Source of the DNA: Marinobacter nanhaiticus D15-8W | GTDB lineage: Bacteria; Pseudomonadota; Gammaproteobacteria; Pseudomonadales; Oleiphilaceae | Assembly (NCBI RefSeq): GCF_036511935.1 | Contig: NZ_AP028878.1 | Span: forward strand, 2,976,001-3,040,000 | DNA: 64,000 nt | Reading direction: 5' to 3' | Shown: piece after piece, positions 1 through 8,810 of the stretch | How the letters are laid out: each line of letters begins with the position of its first letter | How positions within the stretch are numbered: the stretch's first letter is position 1 | The notes under the pieces: model-generated | What the model was told of the DNA's origin: nothing | The model's input: the letters and a program-made list of their open reading frames with translations, nothing else | Database searches by the model: none | Position numbers and translations under genes: made by a program

Positions 1-1
1 C

Positions 2-679
2 TCGGTTGCCCGCTATATTTACGATAAATACTTTCGCGTGGAAGCTGACGGCGTCGAGAAAGTACCTTCGGAAGGCCCGGTGCTGCTGGTCGCCAACCAT
101 AGTGGACAGCTTCCGCTGGACGGGCTGCTGATCGGCTTTGCCCTGGCGTCCCGGCAGGAAAATCCGCGCATCCCCCGCGCCATGATTGAGCGCTTCTTCC
201 CGACAGTGCCCTACGTCGGCAATATCCTCAACCAGCTCGGCGCCGTTCTTGGCGACCCGGTGAACTGCGCCAAGATGCTGGCCAACAACGAAGCTGTCAT
301 TGTCTTTCCCGAAGGGATCCGCGGCTCCGGCAAACTCTACCGCGACCGCTATCAGCTCAAGCGCTTCGGCAACGGCTTTATGCACCTGGCGATGGAACAT
401 GGCGCCACGATCGTGCCGGTCGGCGTCGTCGGCTGTGAGGAGACGATACCGGCCATCGCCAATATCCGCCCCCTCGCCCAGGCATTGGGCGTACCCTATG
501 TGCCGGTTGCCCTACCCATGGTGCTTCCCGCCAAGGTTCACCTGAAATTCGGCGACCCGATGTTCTTCGACAACGCAGACATCCCCGAAGAGAAGGTCAC
601 GCAGCGGGTAGATAGGGTGAAGGCGGAAATCAGCAAACTGATCGACCTGGGCCTCTGCGAAAGGAAGCGACTTTTCTGA
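2..679 (+). CDS. Lysophospholipid acyltransferase family protein (5' partial)
   Basis: PlsC-like acyltransferase that would transfer an acyl chain to a lysophospholipid or related acceptor at the inner membrane. The acceptor-binding motif reads FPEGIRGSG and the catalytic histidine block reads NHSGQLPLDG, a spaced variant of the usual NHxSxxD block. The frame is open to the left edge, and the codons before the GTG at 38 read as natural protein (ARYIYDKYFRVEADG), so the gene begins outside the window and GTG 38 is not the true start. Its stop TGA overlaps the next ATG by one base (TGATG), so translation of the two genes is probably coupled. The exact substrate cannot be told from sequence. Confidence 0.8.
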   Translation, partial: SVARYIYDKYFRVEADGVEKVPSEGPVLLVANHSGQLPLDGLLIGFALASRQENPRIPRAMIERFFPTVPYVGNILNQLGAVLGDPVNCAKMLANNEAVIVFPEGIRGSGKLYRDRYQLKRFGNGFMHLAMEHGATIVPVGVVGCEETIPAIANIRPLAQALGVPYVPVALPMVLPAKVHLKFGDPMFFDNADIPEEKVTQRVDRVKAEISKLIDLGLCERKRLF

Positions 680-1626
680 TGAGTAACGAACGCAAACCCC
701 ACATCCTGGTCACCGGCGCAGCCGGTGCCCTGGCCCAACAGGTCATCAACCGCCTTCGTGACGATTATTTCCTGGTAGCGGTGGACTTCCGGGAGCAGGT
801 CTACCTGGGCGACGACATTCCGAGCTACTGCATTGACTTCAACAAGCGCGTGTTCGAAGACCTGTTCCGACGCTATGATTTCGACGGCGTCATCCATCTG
901 GGCCGGATCATGTCCAGTCAGGAAACACGGATGCGCCGATATAACGCCAACGTGCTGGGCACCCAGAAAATGCTCGACCTGAGCCACAAGTATGGCATCG
1001 AGCGCGTCGTGATCCTGTCGACCTACCACGTATACGGCGCCAACGCCTACAACCCTGCACTGATCGACGAAGAGGCCCCCTTGAAAGGTGCCGGCCTGAG
1101 CATGGACCTGATCGATTCGGTGGAACTGGAGAACCTGGCCAACATCTACCTGTGGCGCTACCCAGACCTGAACATTACCGTGCTGCGCCCCTGTAACATC
1201 GTCGGCCCCGGCGTGCGTAACTCAATCAGTACGCTGCTCGCCAGTCGCCGTGCCCCGGTGCTCGCCGGCTTTTCCCCTATCATGCAGTTCATCCACATCG
1301 ATGACATGGCCGACGCCATTGTGCTTGCCTACAAAAATAACCAGCGTGGTGTGTTCAACGTGGTGCCCGAAGACTGGGTCGCCTATCAGCATGCGCTGCT
1401 ACTGTGCGGGTGCACTCGGGTACCGATACCTTCGATTCCGCCGATCCTGCCGCGAACGATCGCCCGACTTCTCAACCTTAAGAGCTTCCCCCCCTACCTG
1501 ATGCATTTCTTCAAGTATCCGGTGGTGATCGATGGCCGTGCTTTTCGCGATACCTTCGGCTTCAAACCACGGCGGCCGCTGAAAGAGGTCTTCCGTTACT
1601 ATCGCGAGAACAAACAGCCCGTATAG
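679..1626 (+). CDS. NAD-dependent epimerase/dehydratase (extended SDR)
   Basis: Extended short-chain dehydrogenase of 315 residues. A Rossmann dinucleotide motif TGAAGALAQ lies at the N-terminus (about residues 13-21) and an STYHVYG segment sits where the catalytic Ser/Tyr region of nucleotide-sugar epimerases is found. Family members act on nucleotide sugars or related carbonyl compounds, and the real substrate is unknown. It is coupled to the acyltransferase upstream by a one-base overlap, so the two probably act on the same lipid or glycolipid pathway. About 310 non-coding bases separate it from prsK, so it is probably not part of the XrtA locus proper. Confidence 0.8.
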   Translation: MSNERKPHILVTGAAGALAQQVINRLRDDYFLVAVDFREQVYLGDDIPSYCIDFNKRVFEDLFRRYDFDGVIHLGRIMSSQETRMRRYNANVLGTQKMLDLSHKYGIERVVILSTYHVYGANAYNPALIDEEAPLKGAGLSMDLIDSVELENLANIYLWRYPDLNITVLRPCNIVGPGVRNSISTLLASRRAPVLAGFSPIMQFIHIDDMADAIVLAYKNNQRGVFNVVPEDWVAYQHALLLCGCTRVPIPSIPPILPRTIARLLNLKSFPPYLMHFFKYPVVIDGRAFRDTFGFKPRRPLKEVFRYYRENKQPV

Positions 1627-1679
1627 CCCGGGCGTGGCAGGCATGGGCAGACCTGATCAGGTGCACACCGCTCCCACGC

Positions 1680-1785
1680 CACTTTGCTTGATGCGTGTAC
1701 CGCTTTGGCGGGTACGTGTACAAGTTTGGTTGATAGGCGGGCCGCTTTGCCTGATAGGTGCGTCACTTGGCGTGACAGTTGATAG
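1680..1785. repeat. Degenerate 21-bp tandem repeat, five copies
   Basis: Five imperfect units with a 21-base period fill 1680-1785: roughly 1680-1700, 1701-1721, 1722-1742, 1743-1764 and 1765-1785. Most share the core CTTTG followed by TGAT or GGTAC. Read on the minus strand, the units fall in one open frame (1808 to 1599, 69 residues) and give heptads LSRQVTH, LSGKAAR, LSTKLVH, VPAKAVH and ASSKVAW. No Shine-Dalgarno precedes the minus-strand ATG, so coding is not supported beyond the pattern. The rest of the 1627-1937 gap holds a 12-bp palindrome ACCTGATCAGGT (1651-1662) and presumably the prsK promoter, which I cannot place. Confidence 0.6.
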
Positions 1786-1937
1786 TGGCCTGAAGCCGGG
1801 CTAAACATCTATACTGACGTCGGATTGGGCGCCACATGTTGTAGGCGAGTCAAGAAGATGCGAGCGCGGGTTGGTGTTGATAACGGCCCCGAGCTATAAC
1901 CGCTCCGTCTGCGCCCGGCTCACAGGACGAGTAATCC

Positions 1938-4052
1938 ATGGTCATAGACTTTAGCCTGGTCAGTCATTCGGCAGCAGCGCTCGCCTTCGCGGCGCTGGCC
2001 ATTCTGGTGAGTTCGAAGTATCTGCGCCGTAATACGGATCGCGCACTGATGCTGGCGGCTACCGTGTCCGCCGTGTGGGCTGGCTCCCTCGTGGTCCAGC
2101 TGATTTGGAACCAGCCACCCTTCTTCATACGCTACCTGCTCGAATTGATCCGTGACGGTGCCTGGGTTGCGGTACTTTTCGCGCTACTTCGCGACAGCAA
2201 TCGAACAGGTGTCCTGGCGACACGTCTACGGCGATTCCTGGGCTCTGCCATTGCGCTACTCATTGTGGTTTTGCTGGTAACAGCCATCCTGGAGTACGCC
2301 CAAGGCTGGAGCCTGCTAGACGGCAAGACCAAGATTATCGGCCAGATCGCGCTGTCACTGCTCGGTATCTGCCTGATCGAGCAGATCTGGCGCAATTCCA
2401 TATCTTTCGGCCGATCAAGCATGAAGTACCTGTGTATCGGAATCGGCGGCATCTTCGCCTACGACTTCTTTATGTACGCCGATGCCCTGTTGTTTGGCCA
2501 GATTTCCGATGCCTTCTGGTCGGCACGGGGTGCAGCAAACGCCTTCTTTGCGCCGTTATTTGCGGTAAACGTCATCAATACGCGCAAGCAGCCGGTCGAC
2601 TTCCAGCTTTCACGAAATGCCGTGTTCCATGTCGGCGCCCTGATCGTTGCCGGCGGCTACCTTATCTTCGTCGCGCTGGGCGGCTACTACGTGCGCGCGC
2701 TGGGCGGCGCCTGGGGTGAAGCCCTGCAGGTACTTTTCCTCACCGCGTTCCTGGCCCTGTTTGCAGCGCTATTGAGCTCCAGCCGGTTCCGCGCGCGCCT
2801 GATGATCTTCATCAGCCAGAATTTCTTCGACTACAAGTACGATTACCGCGAAGAATGGCTGAAGATGACACAAATCTTCGCCAACCTGTCGGACGATCCC
2901 CCCTTACTGGAACGGGTAGTCCGTATCATGGCCGATCTGGTGGAGAGCAATGCCGGCGCTCTGTGGGTGAAGGACGAAGACGGCAATTATATCCTGCAAA
3001 CTGCGGTGAACCTTCCGCCGCCCAAGTACACCCTCATCGATGGCGCGTCAGACCTCGTCACCTTTTTCAACGAACGGGAATGGATCATCGACCTGAATGA
3101 ATACCATCAGGACCCGGTGCGCTATGAATTGCTGGAGATTCCCGACGCCGTCCTCAAGTTCTCGGACGGCTGGCTTCTCATCCCCCTCTATCTCGGCGAA
3201 GATCTTTACGGGGTCTGCCTGATTGGCTCCCCCTACGCCAAGGTCGAGCTCAATTGGGAGAATTTCGACCTCATTCGCGTGGTCGCGCGGCAGAGTTGTA
3301 ACGTGCTTGCCCAGGCCGACGCGCAGAATCGACTCTCCCGCGCCATGCAGTTCGAGGCGGTTTCGAAGGCCTCCGCATTCCTGGTTCACGACCTCAAGAC
3401 GATGATCGCGCAGTTGTCGCTTTTGGTGAAGAATGCCGAGCGTCACCGCAACAACCCTGAGTTTATCGACGACATGATCCGCACTACCGACCATGCAGTG
3501 ACCAAACTGTCGAATCTCGTGGACCACATCCGCAAGCCGGCGACGGACGAGTTGCCGGTACAGGCCATCGAACTGGAGTCGATGATCGGCGAACTGGTGA
3601 ATCACCATACCCGCAGCCAGCCCAACCCGGTTTACAAGGGCCTGGGCGAGCCTATCTGGGTGAAAGGCGATCCTGAACAGTTGCGCAGCGTGCTTGGGCA
3701 CCTCATCCAGAACGCACAGGATGCGACGCCTCCCACGGGAGAAGTTACACTAACGCTCAAGAGAAGCGCCGACCACGTTGTCCTGTTTATCCAGGACACG
3801 GGCTCCGGCATGAGCGAAGACTTTATCAAGATGAAACTGTTCAAGCCCTTCGAGAGCACCAAGGGTTTGGCCGGCATGGGCATCGGTGCTTACCAGGCCC
3901 GGGAATATGTGCGTCAGATCGGCGGCAACATCGACGTCACCAGCGAGCCGGGACTGGGTTCCTGCTTTTCGGTCAGGTTGCCCCTCGGGCGCACTCAACC
4001 ACGGCAGGAAACCGACCAGGGCCCGCCAGAAAAACTGGCAGAGAGCGGCTGA
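1938..4052 (+). CDS. prsK: XrtA/PEP-CTERM system histidine kinase PrsK
   Basis: Sensor kinase of the PrsK/PrsR pair that, in characterised XrtA systems, controls PEP-CTERM genes through sigma-54. The N-terminal 290 residues are strongly hydrophobic (about nine membrane segments), followed by a GAF-like region (about 310-460) and a kinase core. The phospho-acceptor is H484 in FLVHDLKT, the N box is at N592 (GHLIQNAQDA), and G boxes are DTGSGMS (D620) and GMGIGAYQ. The length of 704 residues is usual for the family. ATG 1938 follows AGGACGAG at good spacing. The cognate regulator prsR lies about 400 bases downstream on the same strand. The signal sensed is unknown. Confidence 0.93.
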   Translation: MVIDFSLVSHSAAALAFAALAILVSSKYLRRNTDRALMLAATVSAVWAGSLVVQLIWNQPPFFIRYLLELIRDGAWVAVLFALLRDSNRTGVLATRLRRFLGSAIALLIVVLLVTAILEYAQGWSLLDGKTKIIGQIALSLLGICLIEQIWRNSISFGRSSMKYLCIGIGGIFAYDFFMYADALLFGQISDAFWSARGAANAFFAPLFAVNVINTRKQPVDFQLSRNAVFHVGALIVAGGYLIFVALGGYYVRALGGAWGEALQVLFLTAFLALFAALLSSSRFRARLMIFISQNFFDYKYDYREEWLKMTQIFANLSDDPPLLERVVRIMADLVESNAGALWVKDEDGNYILQTAVNLPPPKYTLIDGASDLVTFFNEREWIIDLNEYHQDPVRYELLEIPDAVLKFSDGWLLIPLYLGEDLYGVCLIGSPYAKVELNWENFDLIRVVARQSCNVLAQADAQNRLSRAMQFEAVSKASAFLVHDLKTMIAQLSLLVKNAERHRNNPEFIDDMIRTTDHAVTKLSNLVDHIRKPATDELPVQAIELESMIGELVNHHTRSQPNPVYKGLGEPIWVKGDPEQLRSVLGHLIQNAQDATPPTGEVTLTLKRSADHVVLFIQDTGSGMSEDFIKMKLFKPFESTKGLAGMGIGAYQAREYVRQIGGNIDVTSEPGLGSCFSVRLPLGRTQPRQETDQGPPEKLAESG

Positions 4053-4460
4053 TCCCGCACGGAGCGGCGTCGACTTGAATGGAACTCCAGCAACATTCAA
4101 GAATTTCACTGGCAACTCATTACTGGAGACCATTTACTGGAGGTACGCCAGTAAAACGAATGTCAAATTAACGACGTTTTGACGATCCGTCGCGCCTCAA
4201 CCTTTGCAAACCGTCAAATTAGAGGCAGAATCTATGTTAATGTTTTACAGAGCCGCTAAACCTATCGTTGTACACGCTTTATTTGTACTCGTCGGGTATT
4301 TGGAGCGGCTTTCCAAGAAAAAGCTGGAAGAATGCTGATGTAGTTCGCGGCACCGTAATTCCGGTCGTCACAATCGTCATATAGGGTGCATGCACGTGAA
4401 CATGAAGTTCACCCCTCTGCGCTTGACGTTTCAGTTAAAGAAAAAGGATTTAGACCAGCT
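4053..4460. other. prsK-prsR intergenic region with a small hairpin
   Basis: About 400 bases without a supported gene. A perfect 8-bp stem TTTACTGG/CCAGTAAA with a 7-base loop lies at 4133-4155, without a T tract, so it is a weak terminator at best. A TTGTAC and several A+T-rich hexamers around 4268-4310 could form a promoter for prsR but none is convincing. I found no GG-N10-GC sigma-54 element here. Confidence 0.4.
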
Positions 4461-5846
4461 GTGGATAAGCGTCTCTTAATCGTCGAGGATGATCCCGGCC
4501 TCCAAAGCCAGATGCGCTGGTGCTTCAGTGACAACATCGAAGTCACCGTAGCCAGCGACCGTGAATCTGCGCTCACCTCCCTTCGTCGCTTTGAACCCCA
4601 GGTTGTTACTCTCGATCTCGGACTGCCGCCGGATCCCGGTGGTGCGACTGAAGGATTTGCCCTTCTCGAAGATATCGTCAGGCTCGCCCCCACGACCAAG
4701 GTTGTCGTGGTCACCGGTCGCGAAGACCGTGAGAATGCGGTTAAGGCTATCGGTATGGGTGCCAGCGACTTCTACCAGAAGCCCCTGGACGGAGACATCC
4801 TCACCTTCGTGGTGAACCGTGCCTTCCGCCTCGCCGAGCTCGAGCTGGAAAACCGCGAACTCGCCCAGAACCGTAATGGCACATCGATCAAAGGCATCGT
4901 GGCGGCTAGCCCGCAAATGCTCTCCCTGTGCCGGATGGTGGAAAAAGTGGCACCCGCTGACGTGACCACACTGATCATCGGGGAAACCGGCACGGGCAAG
5001 GAACTGCTGGCCCGGGCTATTCACGATATGAGCCATCGGGCCGATAAGACTTTCTCCGCTATCAATTGCGCGGCCATTCCCGAAAACCTGTTGGAGAGCG
5101 AGCTCTTCGGCTACGAGAAAGGTGCATTTACCGGGGCCACCCAAAGCAAGAAAGGCAAGAAAGGCAAGATCGAGATGGCCAACGGCGGCACCCTGTTCCT
5201 GGACGAGATCGGCGATATGCCGATGGCGCTGCAGGCCAAACTGCTCCGCTTCCTGCAGGAACGGGTCATAGACCGGGTCGGTAGCGTCAACCCGGTGCAA
5301 GTGGACGTGCGCGTCGTGTGCGCCACCCACCGTAACGTCGAGGATCTGGTTGCCAGTGGCGAGTTTCGCGAAGACCTGTACTACAGGATCAGCGAGATCA
5401 CGCTGGACGTGCCCTCCGTGCGCGAGCGTGACGGCGACGCCATGGTGATCGCTCAGTCACTGCTCAAATCGCTGGGCAAGCAGCTCGATCGCCCCCAGCT
5501 CTCCTTCACGGAAGACGCCGCCCAGGCGATACAGAGCTACAGCTGGCCGGGTAACGTGCGCGAGATGATCAACAAGATCAAGCGCGCCACCATTATGGCC
5601 GAGGGCAAGCGCGTTTGCGCCAGTGACCTGCAGTTGCGCACCGACCAGGCCACACTGGACGGGAACGTGCTCAACCTTCGCCAGGTCCGGGAAGAGGCCG
5701 AGCGAACGGCCATCAATCATGCGTTGCAGACCAGCAACTACAACATGGCTCAGGCTGCGAGGCTACTCGGTATTACTCGACCCACGCTCTACAACCTGAC
5801 GGATAAATACAAGATAGAAACCTCCCCCGTCGTTTCTGATGTCTGA
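4461..5846 (+). CDS. prsR: PEP-CTERM-box response regulator PrsR (sigma-54 activator)
   Basis: NtrC-type transcription factor that receives a phosphate from PrsK and activates sigma-54 promoters. Numbered from GTG 4461: receiver domain 1-125 with phospho-acceptor D52 in TLDLGLPP, AAA+ domain with Walker A GETGTGKE (174-181), the sigma-54 contact loop GAFTGA (221-226) and FLDEIGDMP Walker B, and a Fis-type helix-turn-helix at the C-terminus (AQAARLLGITRPTLYNL). The open frame starts at GTG 4386, but the receiver fold begins right at VDKRLLIVEDD, and AAGGA precedes GTG 4461, so 4461 is the better start. It runs into prsT 48 bases later, probably as one transcript. GAFTGA shows that it can act with RpoN, and a matching promoter lies at 8753. 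Confidence 0.93.
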   Translation: MDKRLLIVEDDPGLQSQMRWCFSDNIEVTVASDRESALTSLRRFEPQVVTLDLGLPPDPGGATEGFALLEDIVRLAPTTKVVVVTGREDRENAVKAIGMGASDFYQKPLDGDILTFVVNRAFRLAELELENRELAQNRNGTSIKGIVAASPQMLSLCRMVEKVAPADVTTLIIGETGTGKELLARAIHDMSHRADKTFSAINCAAIPENLLESELFGYEKGAFTGATQSKKGKKGKIEMANGGTLFLDEIGDMPMALQAKLLRFLQERVIDRVGSVNPVQVDVRVVCATHRNVEDLVASGEFREDLYYRISEITLDVPSVRERDGDAMVIAQSLLKSLGKQLDRPQLSFTEDAAQAIQSYSWPGNVREMINKIKRATIMAEGKRVCASDLQLRTDQATLDGNVLNLRQVREEAERTAINHALQTSNYNMAQAARLLGITRPTLYNLTDKYKIETSPVVSDV

Positions 5847-5894
5847 CACAAGAGAAAGGATAGGCAGGACCGGGATTGACCAAGGATTATTTGC

Positions 5895-8594
5895 ATGATG
5901 CTTAAGAAGCTGTTTCGCATTACGTTGTTGTCCGCAGCAGTCAGTTTGGCCCTGACAGGGTGCGGTGAAGACGAACAGGAGATGACCCAGGAAGAAGTCC
6001 AGTACATCAGCCACGTCGACCAGGCCCGCTTCTTCCAGCGCCAGGGGGAACTGAAAGCGAGTACGCTGGAAGCCCGTAGCGCGATCGAAATGAATCCCAC
6101 CAAGGCAGATCCCTACTTCATTATTGTCGATAACCTCGTCACCGCCGGCGATGCCGTCAATGCTGCACGGCAGGTCCAGGAAATCGAGGCGCGAATGGAA
6201 GACGGGGAAACACCTGATAGCGTCCATAACCGTATCCAGCTGGTTCTCGCCCGCACGCATATGATGCGCAACCAGACGGAAGAGGCCCTGGCGGCGCTCG
6301 AGGAACTGCAATCTCCCGATCACAGCCAGGAGGTCAAGGCTGCCGTATTGCGTGGTGACATCCATCTCAACGCCCGTCAACCCGAAAAGGCCAAGGCAGC
6401 CTACAACGACGCACTTGAGCTGGATTCCAACTCATTGATGGCACTGATCGGTCTTTCGCGCATTGCCTACGGTAATGGCAATCCCGAAGAAGCCCAGTCA
6501 CTCATTACCCGGGCAGAAGGTATCGACAAGACCGACCCCGAGCTTTGGCTCTGGAAAGGCCAGTTCGCCCAGCTTCAGGAGCAATGGGAAAAAGCCGAGG
6601 AAGCCTACATCCGCGCACTCGAGGATATTGGTCAATATGACGTCATGACGTATCGCAAGTACGCCACGATGTCTTCGTTGATTACCGTTTTGCGCGAGCA
6701 GAATAAGCAGGCTGAAGCCTTCGTCTACGAAGAGATCCTTGCTAAATCCGCCCCGGGGACCATCAAGAGCAACTTCGCCTCGGCCCAGGAGGCCTACCGG
6801 AGTGGTGATTTGCAGGAAGCAGCCCGCTACCTCACGGAAGTTCTCAAGCAGGCACCCCAGCACGTCCAGAGCGCCCTGATGCTCGGCATGATCCGCTTCC
6901 AGCAAGGGCGCGTCGAGGAAGCCGAACAGCTGCTGACCCCGGTCGCAGCCAACCTCCAGGACTCCACCTCGGCCAACAAGTTACTCGCAGCCACCCAACT
7001 GCGACTGCAGCGCCCGGAAGAAGCACGCAAACTCCTCGAGAACCTGGATGAAAGCCAATCCGATCCGGGTGTTCTCGCGCTTATCGGCGTCGCTACCCTC
7101 GCCAGCGGAGACATCGAAGCCGGCAAGGAGTATATCGAGAAGTCCCTGGAGCTGAACCCCGACAACAGCCAGCTACGCCTGCGCTACGCAACCTACCTGA
7201 TCCAGACCGGCAACACCGAGGCGGCCATCGACCAGGCGAGCACGGTGATGGACAAAGAGCCCAACAACGAGGACGCCCGCCTGCTGATCATTCAGGCGCA
7301 CGTGTCCGCAGGTAACCAGGACGCGGCCATGGAATCCGCAGCCGCGTGGGTCAAGGAGCAGCCGGAAAACATCGCTGCCCTGATCACCCACGGGGACCTT
7401 TCCGTCGCGGCCGGCGAAACAGAGCAAGCCCGCCAGTACTACCAGCAAGCCCTGGAACTGTCCGACACGGACCCGAGAGCCAATTACGCCCTGGCTATCC
7501 TGGCAATGCGTCAGGACAATCCGGACAAGGCACGGGAGCAGTTCCGCGCAGCGGTTAGCAAATCGCCGGATAACCGACGGGCACTCCAGGGGTTGGCGCG
7601 GGTATCCAGTGAAGCGGAGCTGCGCTCCTTCCTGGAAGACCTGAGCCAGGAAAACCCGGAAGCTGTCGGCCCTCGCCTGGTATTGCTCGAGCTGGCCCTC
7701 CAACAGGGTAACTCGTCCGAAGCTGACGAGCTCGCAGCTAGCCTGCTGGAACCTGTCAGTGAAAATGAGCTATCTCCCAATACGCCGGTCGTCGCCAATG
7801 TATACACTAGCGCCGCCGGTGCCCTGGTGCGCCAGGACAAACCACAGCAAGCGCTCGAAGTGATGCAGCGAGCCCAGGTGTTGTTCCCGGATAACGAGAA
7901 CGTTGGCCTGCAGACAGCAGAGCTCTATTTCCGCAACGATCAGACTGAAAATGCCCAAGCACTGCTGAAAGACATCCGTCGGGACCATCCGGAATCAGCC
8001 CGCCCCTATCTGATCGAAGCGCAGTACCACACGCAAGCCGAACAGTTCGATAAGGCGGCCGAGCAATATGAGCTTGCCCTGAACAAGGACTCTAGCCCGG
8101 ATATCTATTTGCGCTACGTCGATGCCCTGCAGAAGCATGGTCAGCAGCAAAAAGCGATCGAGGTACTCAAGCAGGCGCTTGCGAACTATCCGAATAATGG
8201 CCGGCTCGCGCTGAACCTGGCTATGGCGTACCAGAACGTCGGCGAGCAGAAGCAGGCGGCCGACGCTTACGAGCAGGTCCTCAATAACGCACCGGACAAC
8301 CCGATCGCCCTGAACAATCTCGCCTGGATCTACCACGAAACCGGCGAATCGAAGGCAAAAGACCTGGCTGCCCGGGCTTATGAACTCGCTCCGGAAAACG
8401 CTGCGGTTGCGGATACCTACGGCTGGATACTGTTCAGCGAAGGAAATCACCAGGAAAGTATCCCGGTGCTGGAAAAGGCCTATAAGCTCGCTCCGGATAC
8501 CCAGGAGATAGCGCTGCACCTGGTAGAGGCCTATAAGGCTGCCGGGCAAGATCAGAAGGCCAAGGCTATTCTTGAGAAGAAGCAGGAAATGTGA
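5895..8594 (+). CDS. prsT: XrtA/PEP-CTERM system TPR-repeat lipoprotein PrsT
   Basis: Large TPR lipoprotein (899 residues) regularly found beside xrtA, prsK and prsR. The N-terminal signal ends in lipobox LTGC, so the mature protein is lipid-anchored. The +2 residue after Cys is Gly, not Asp, which favours the outer membrane. The rest is nearly all tetratricopeptide repeats, with typical A.Y..AL and P.n..a...LA motifs. TPR proteins are scaffolds, so a role in assembling the export or sorting machinery is likely but not proven. AAGGA precedes ATG 5895, and a second ATG follows directly. The gene is 48 bases after prsR and ends before a strong hairpin. Confidence 0.93.
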   Translation: MMLKKLFRITLLSAAVSLALTGCGEDEQEMTQEEVQYISHVDQARFFQRQGELKASTLEARSAIEMNPTKADPYFIIVDNLVTAGDAVNAARQVQEIEARMEDGETPDSVHNRIQLVLARTHMMRNQTEEALAALEELQSPDHSQEVKAAVLRGDIHLNARQPEKAKAAYNDALELDSNSLMALIGLSRIAYGNGNPEEAQSLITRAEGIDKTDPELWLWKGQFAQLQEQWEKAEEAYIRALEDIGQYDVMTYRKYATMSSLITVLREQNKQAEAFVYEEILAKSAPGTIKSNFASAQEAYRSGDLQEAARYLTEVLKQAPQHVQSALMLGMIRFQQGRVEEAEQLLTPVAANLQDSTSANKLLAATQLRLQRPEEARKLLENLDESQSDPGVLALIGVATLASGDIEAGKEYIEKSLELNPDNSQLRLRYATYLIQTGNTEAAIDQASTVMDKEPNNEDARLLIIQAHVSAGNQDAAMESAAAWVKEQPENIAALITHGDLSVAAGETEQARQYYQQALELSDTDPRANYALAILAMRQDNPDKAREQFRAAVSKSPDNRRALQGLARVSSEAELRSFLEDLSQENPEAVGPRLVLLELALQQGNSSEADELAASLLEPVSENELSPNTPVVANVYTSAAGALVRQDKPQQALEVMQRAQVLFPDNENVGLQTAELYFRNDQTENAQALLKDIRRDHPESARPYLIEAQYHTQAEQFDKAAEQYELALNKDSSPDIYLRYVDALQKHGQQQKAIEVLKQALANYPNNGRLALNLAMAYQNVGEQKQAADAYEQVLNNAPDNPIALNNLAWIYHETGESKAKDLAARAYELAPENAAVADTYGWILFSEGNHQESIPVLEKAYKLAPDTQEIALHLVEAYKAAGQDQKAKAILEKKQEM

Positions 8595-8622
8595 TTCGAA
8601 CAACGGTCGGGTTCGAATAGAA

Positions 8623-8650
8623 AGGGGCGCTGGTTTCGTTCAGCGCCCCT
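8623..8650. terminator. Perfect 10-bp hairpin after prsT
   Basis: AGGGGCGCTG and CAGCGCCCCT form a perfect 10-bp stem around an 8-base loop, 29 bases after the prsT stop. The plus strand lacks a T run after it. The minus strand reads TTTCT after it, so it may work better in that direction. It is the best candidate for the end of the prsR-prsT transcript. Confidence 0.55.
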
Positions 8651-8752
8651 CCCCTAATACCCATCTTCACCTGTTCGAAAAAAAGCGATTAACGTCGAAT
8701 TTATTTACAGCCGAGCAACTCAATCGCAGCCAAGTCGTTGACAGCACAGGGA

Positions 8753-8768
8753 TGGCACGGCAGCTGCT
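8753..8768 (+). promoter_or_regulatory. Sigma-54 (-24/-12) promoter of the PEP-CTERM gene
   Basis: TGGCACGGCAGCTGCT matches the sigma-54 consensus TGGCACG-N4-TTGCW except for C in place of the first T of the -12 box. The invariant GG (8754-8755) and GC (8766-8767) are separated by exactly 10 bases. The predicted transcription start is about 8779, 30 bases before the ATG at 8811. Established work on XrtA systems links PrsK/PrsR and RpoN to PEP-CTERM genes, so this is the expected PrsR target. PrsR binding sites further upstream were not identified. Confidence 0.75.
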
Positions 8769-8810
8769 TAAGAGAATAAGTTTAACTACCGGTCTGAGGG
8801 AACAACCGTA

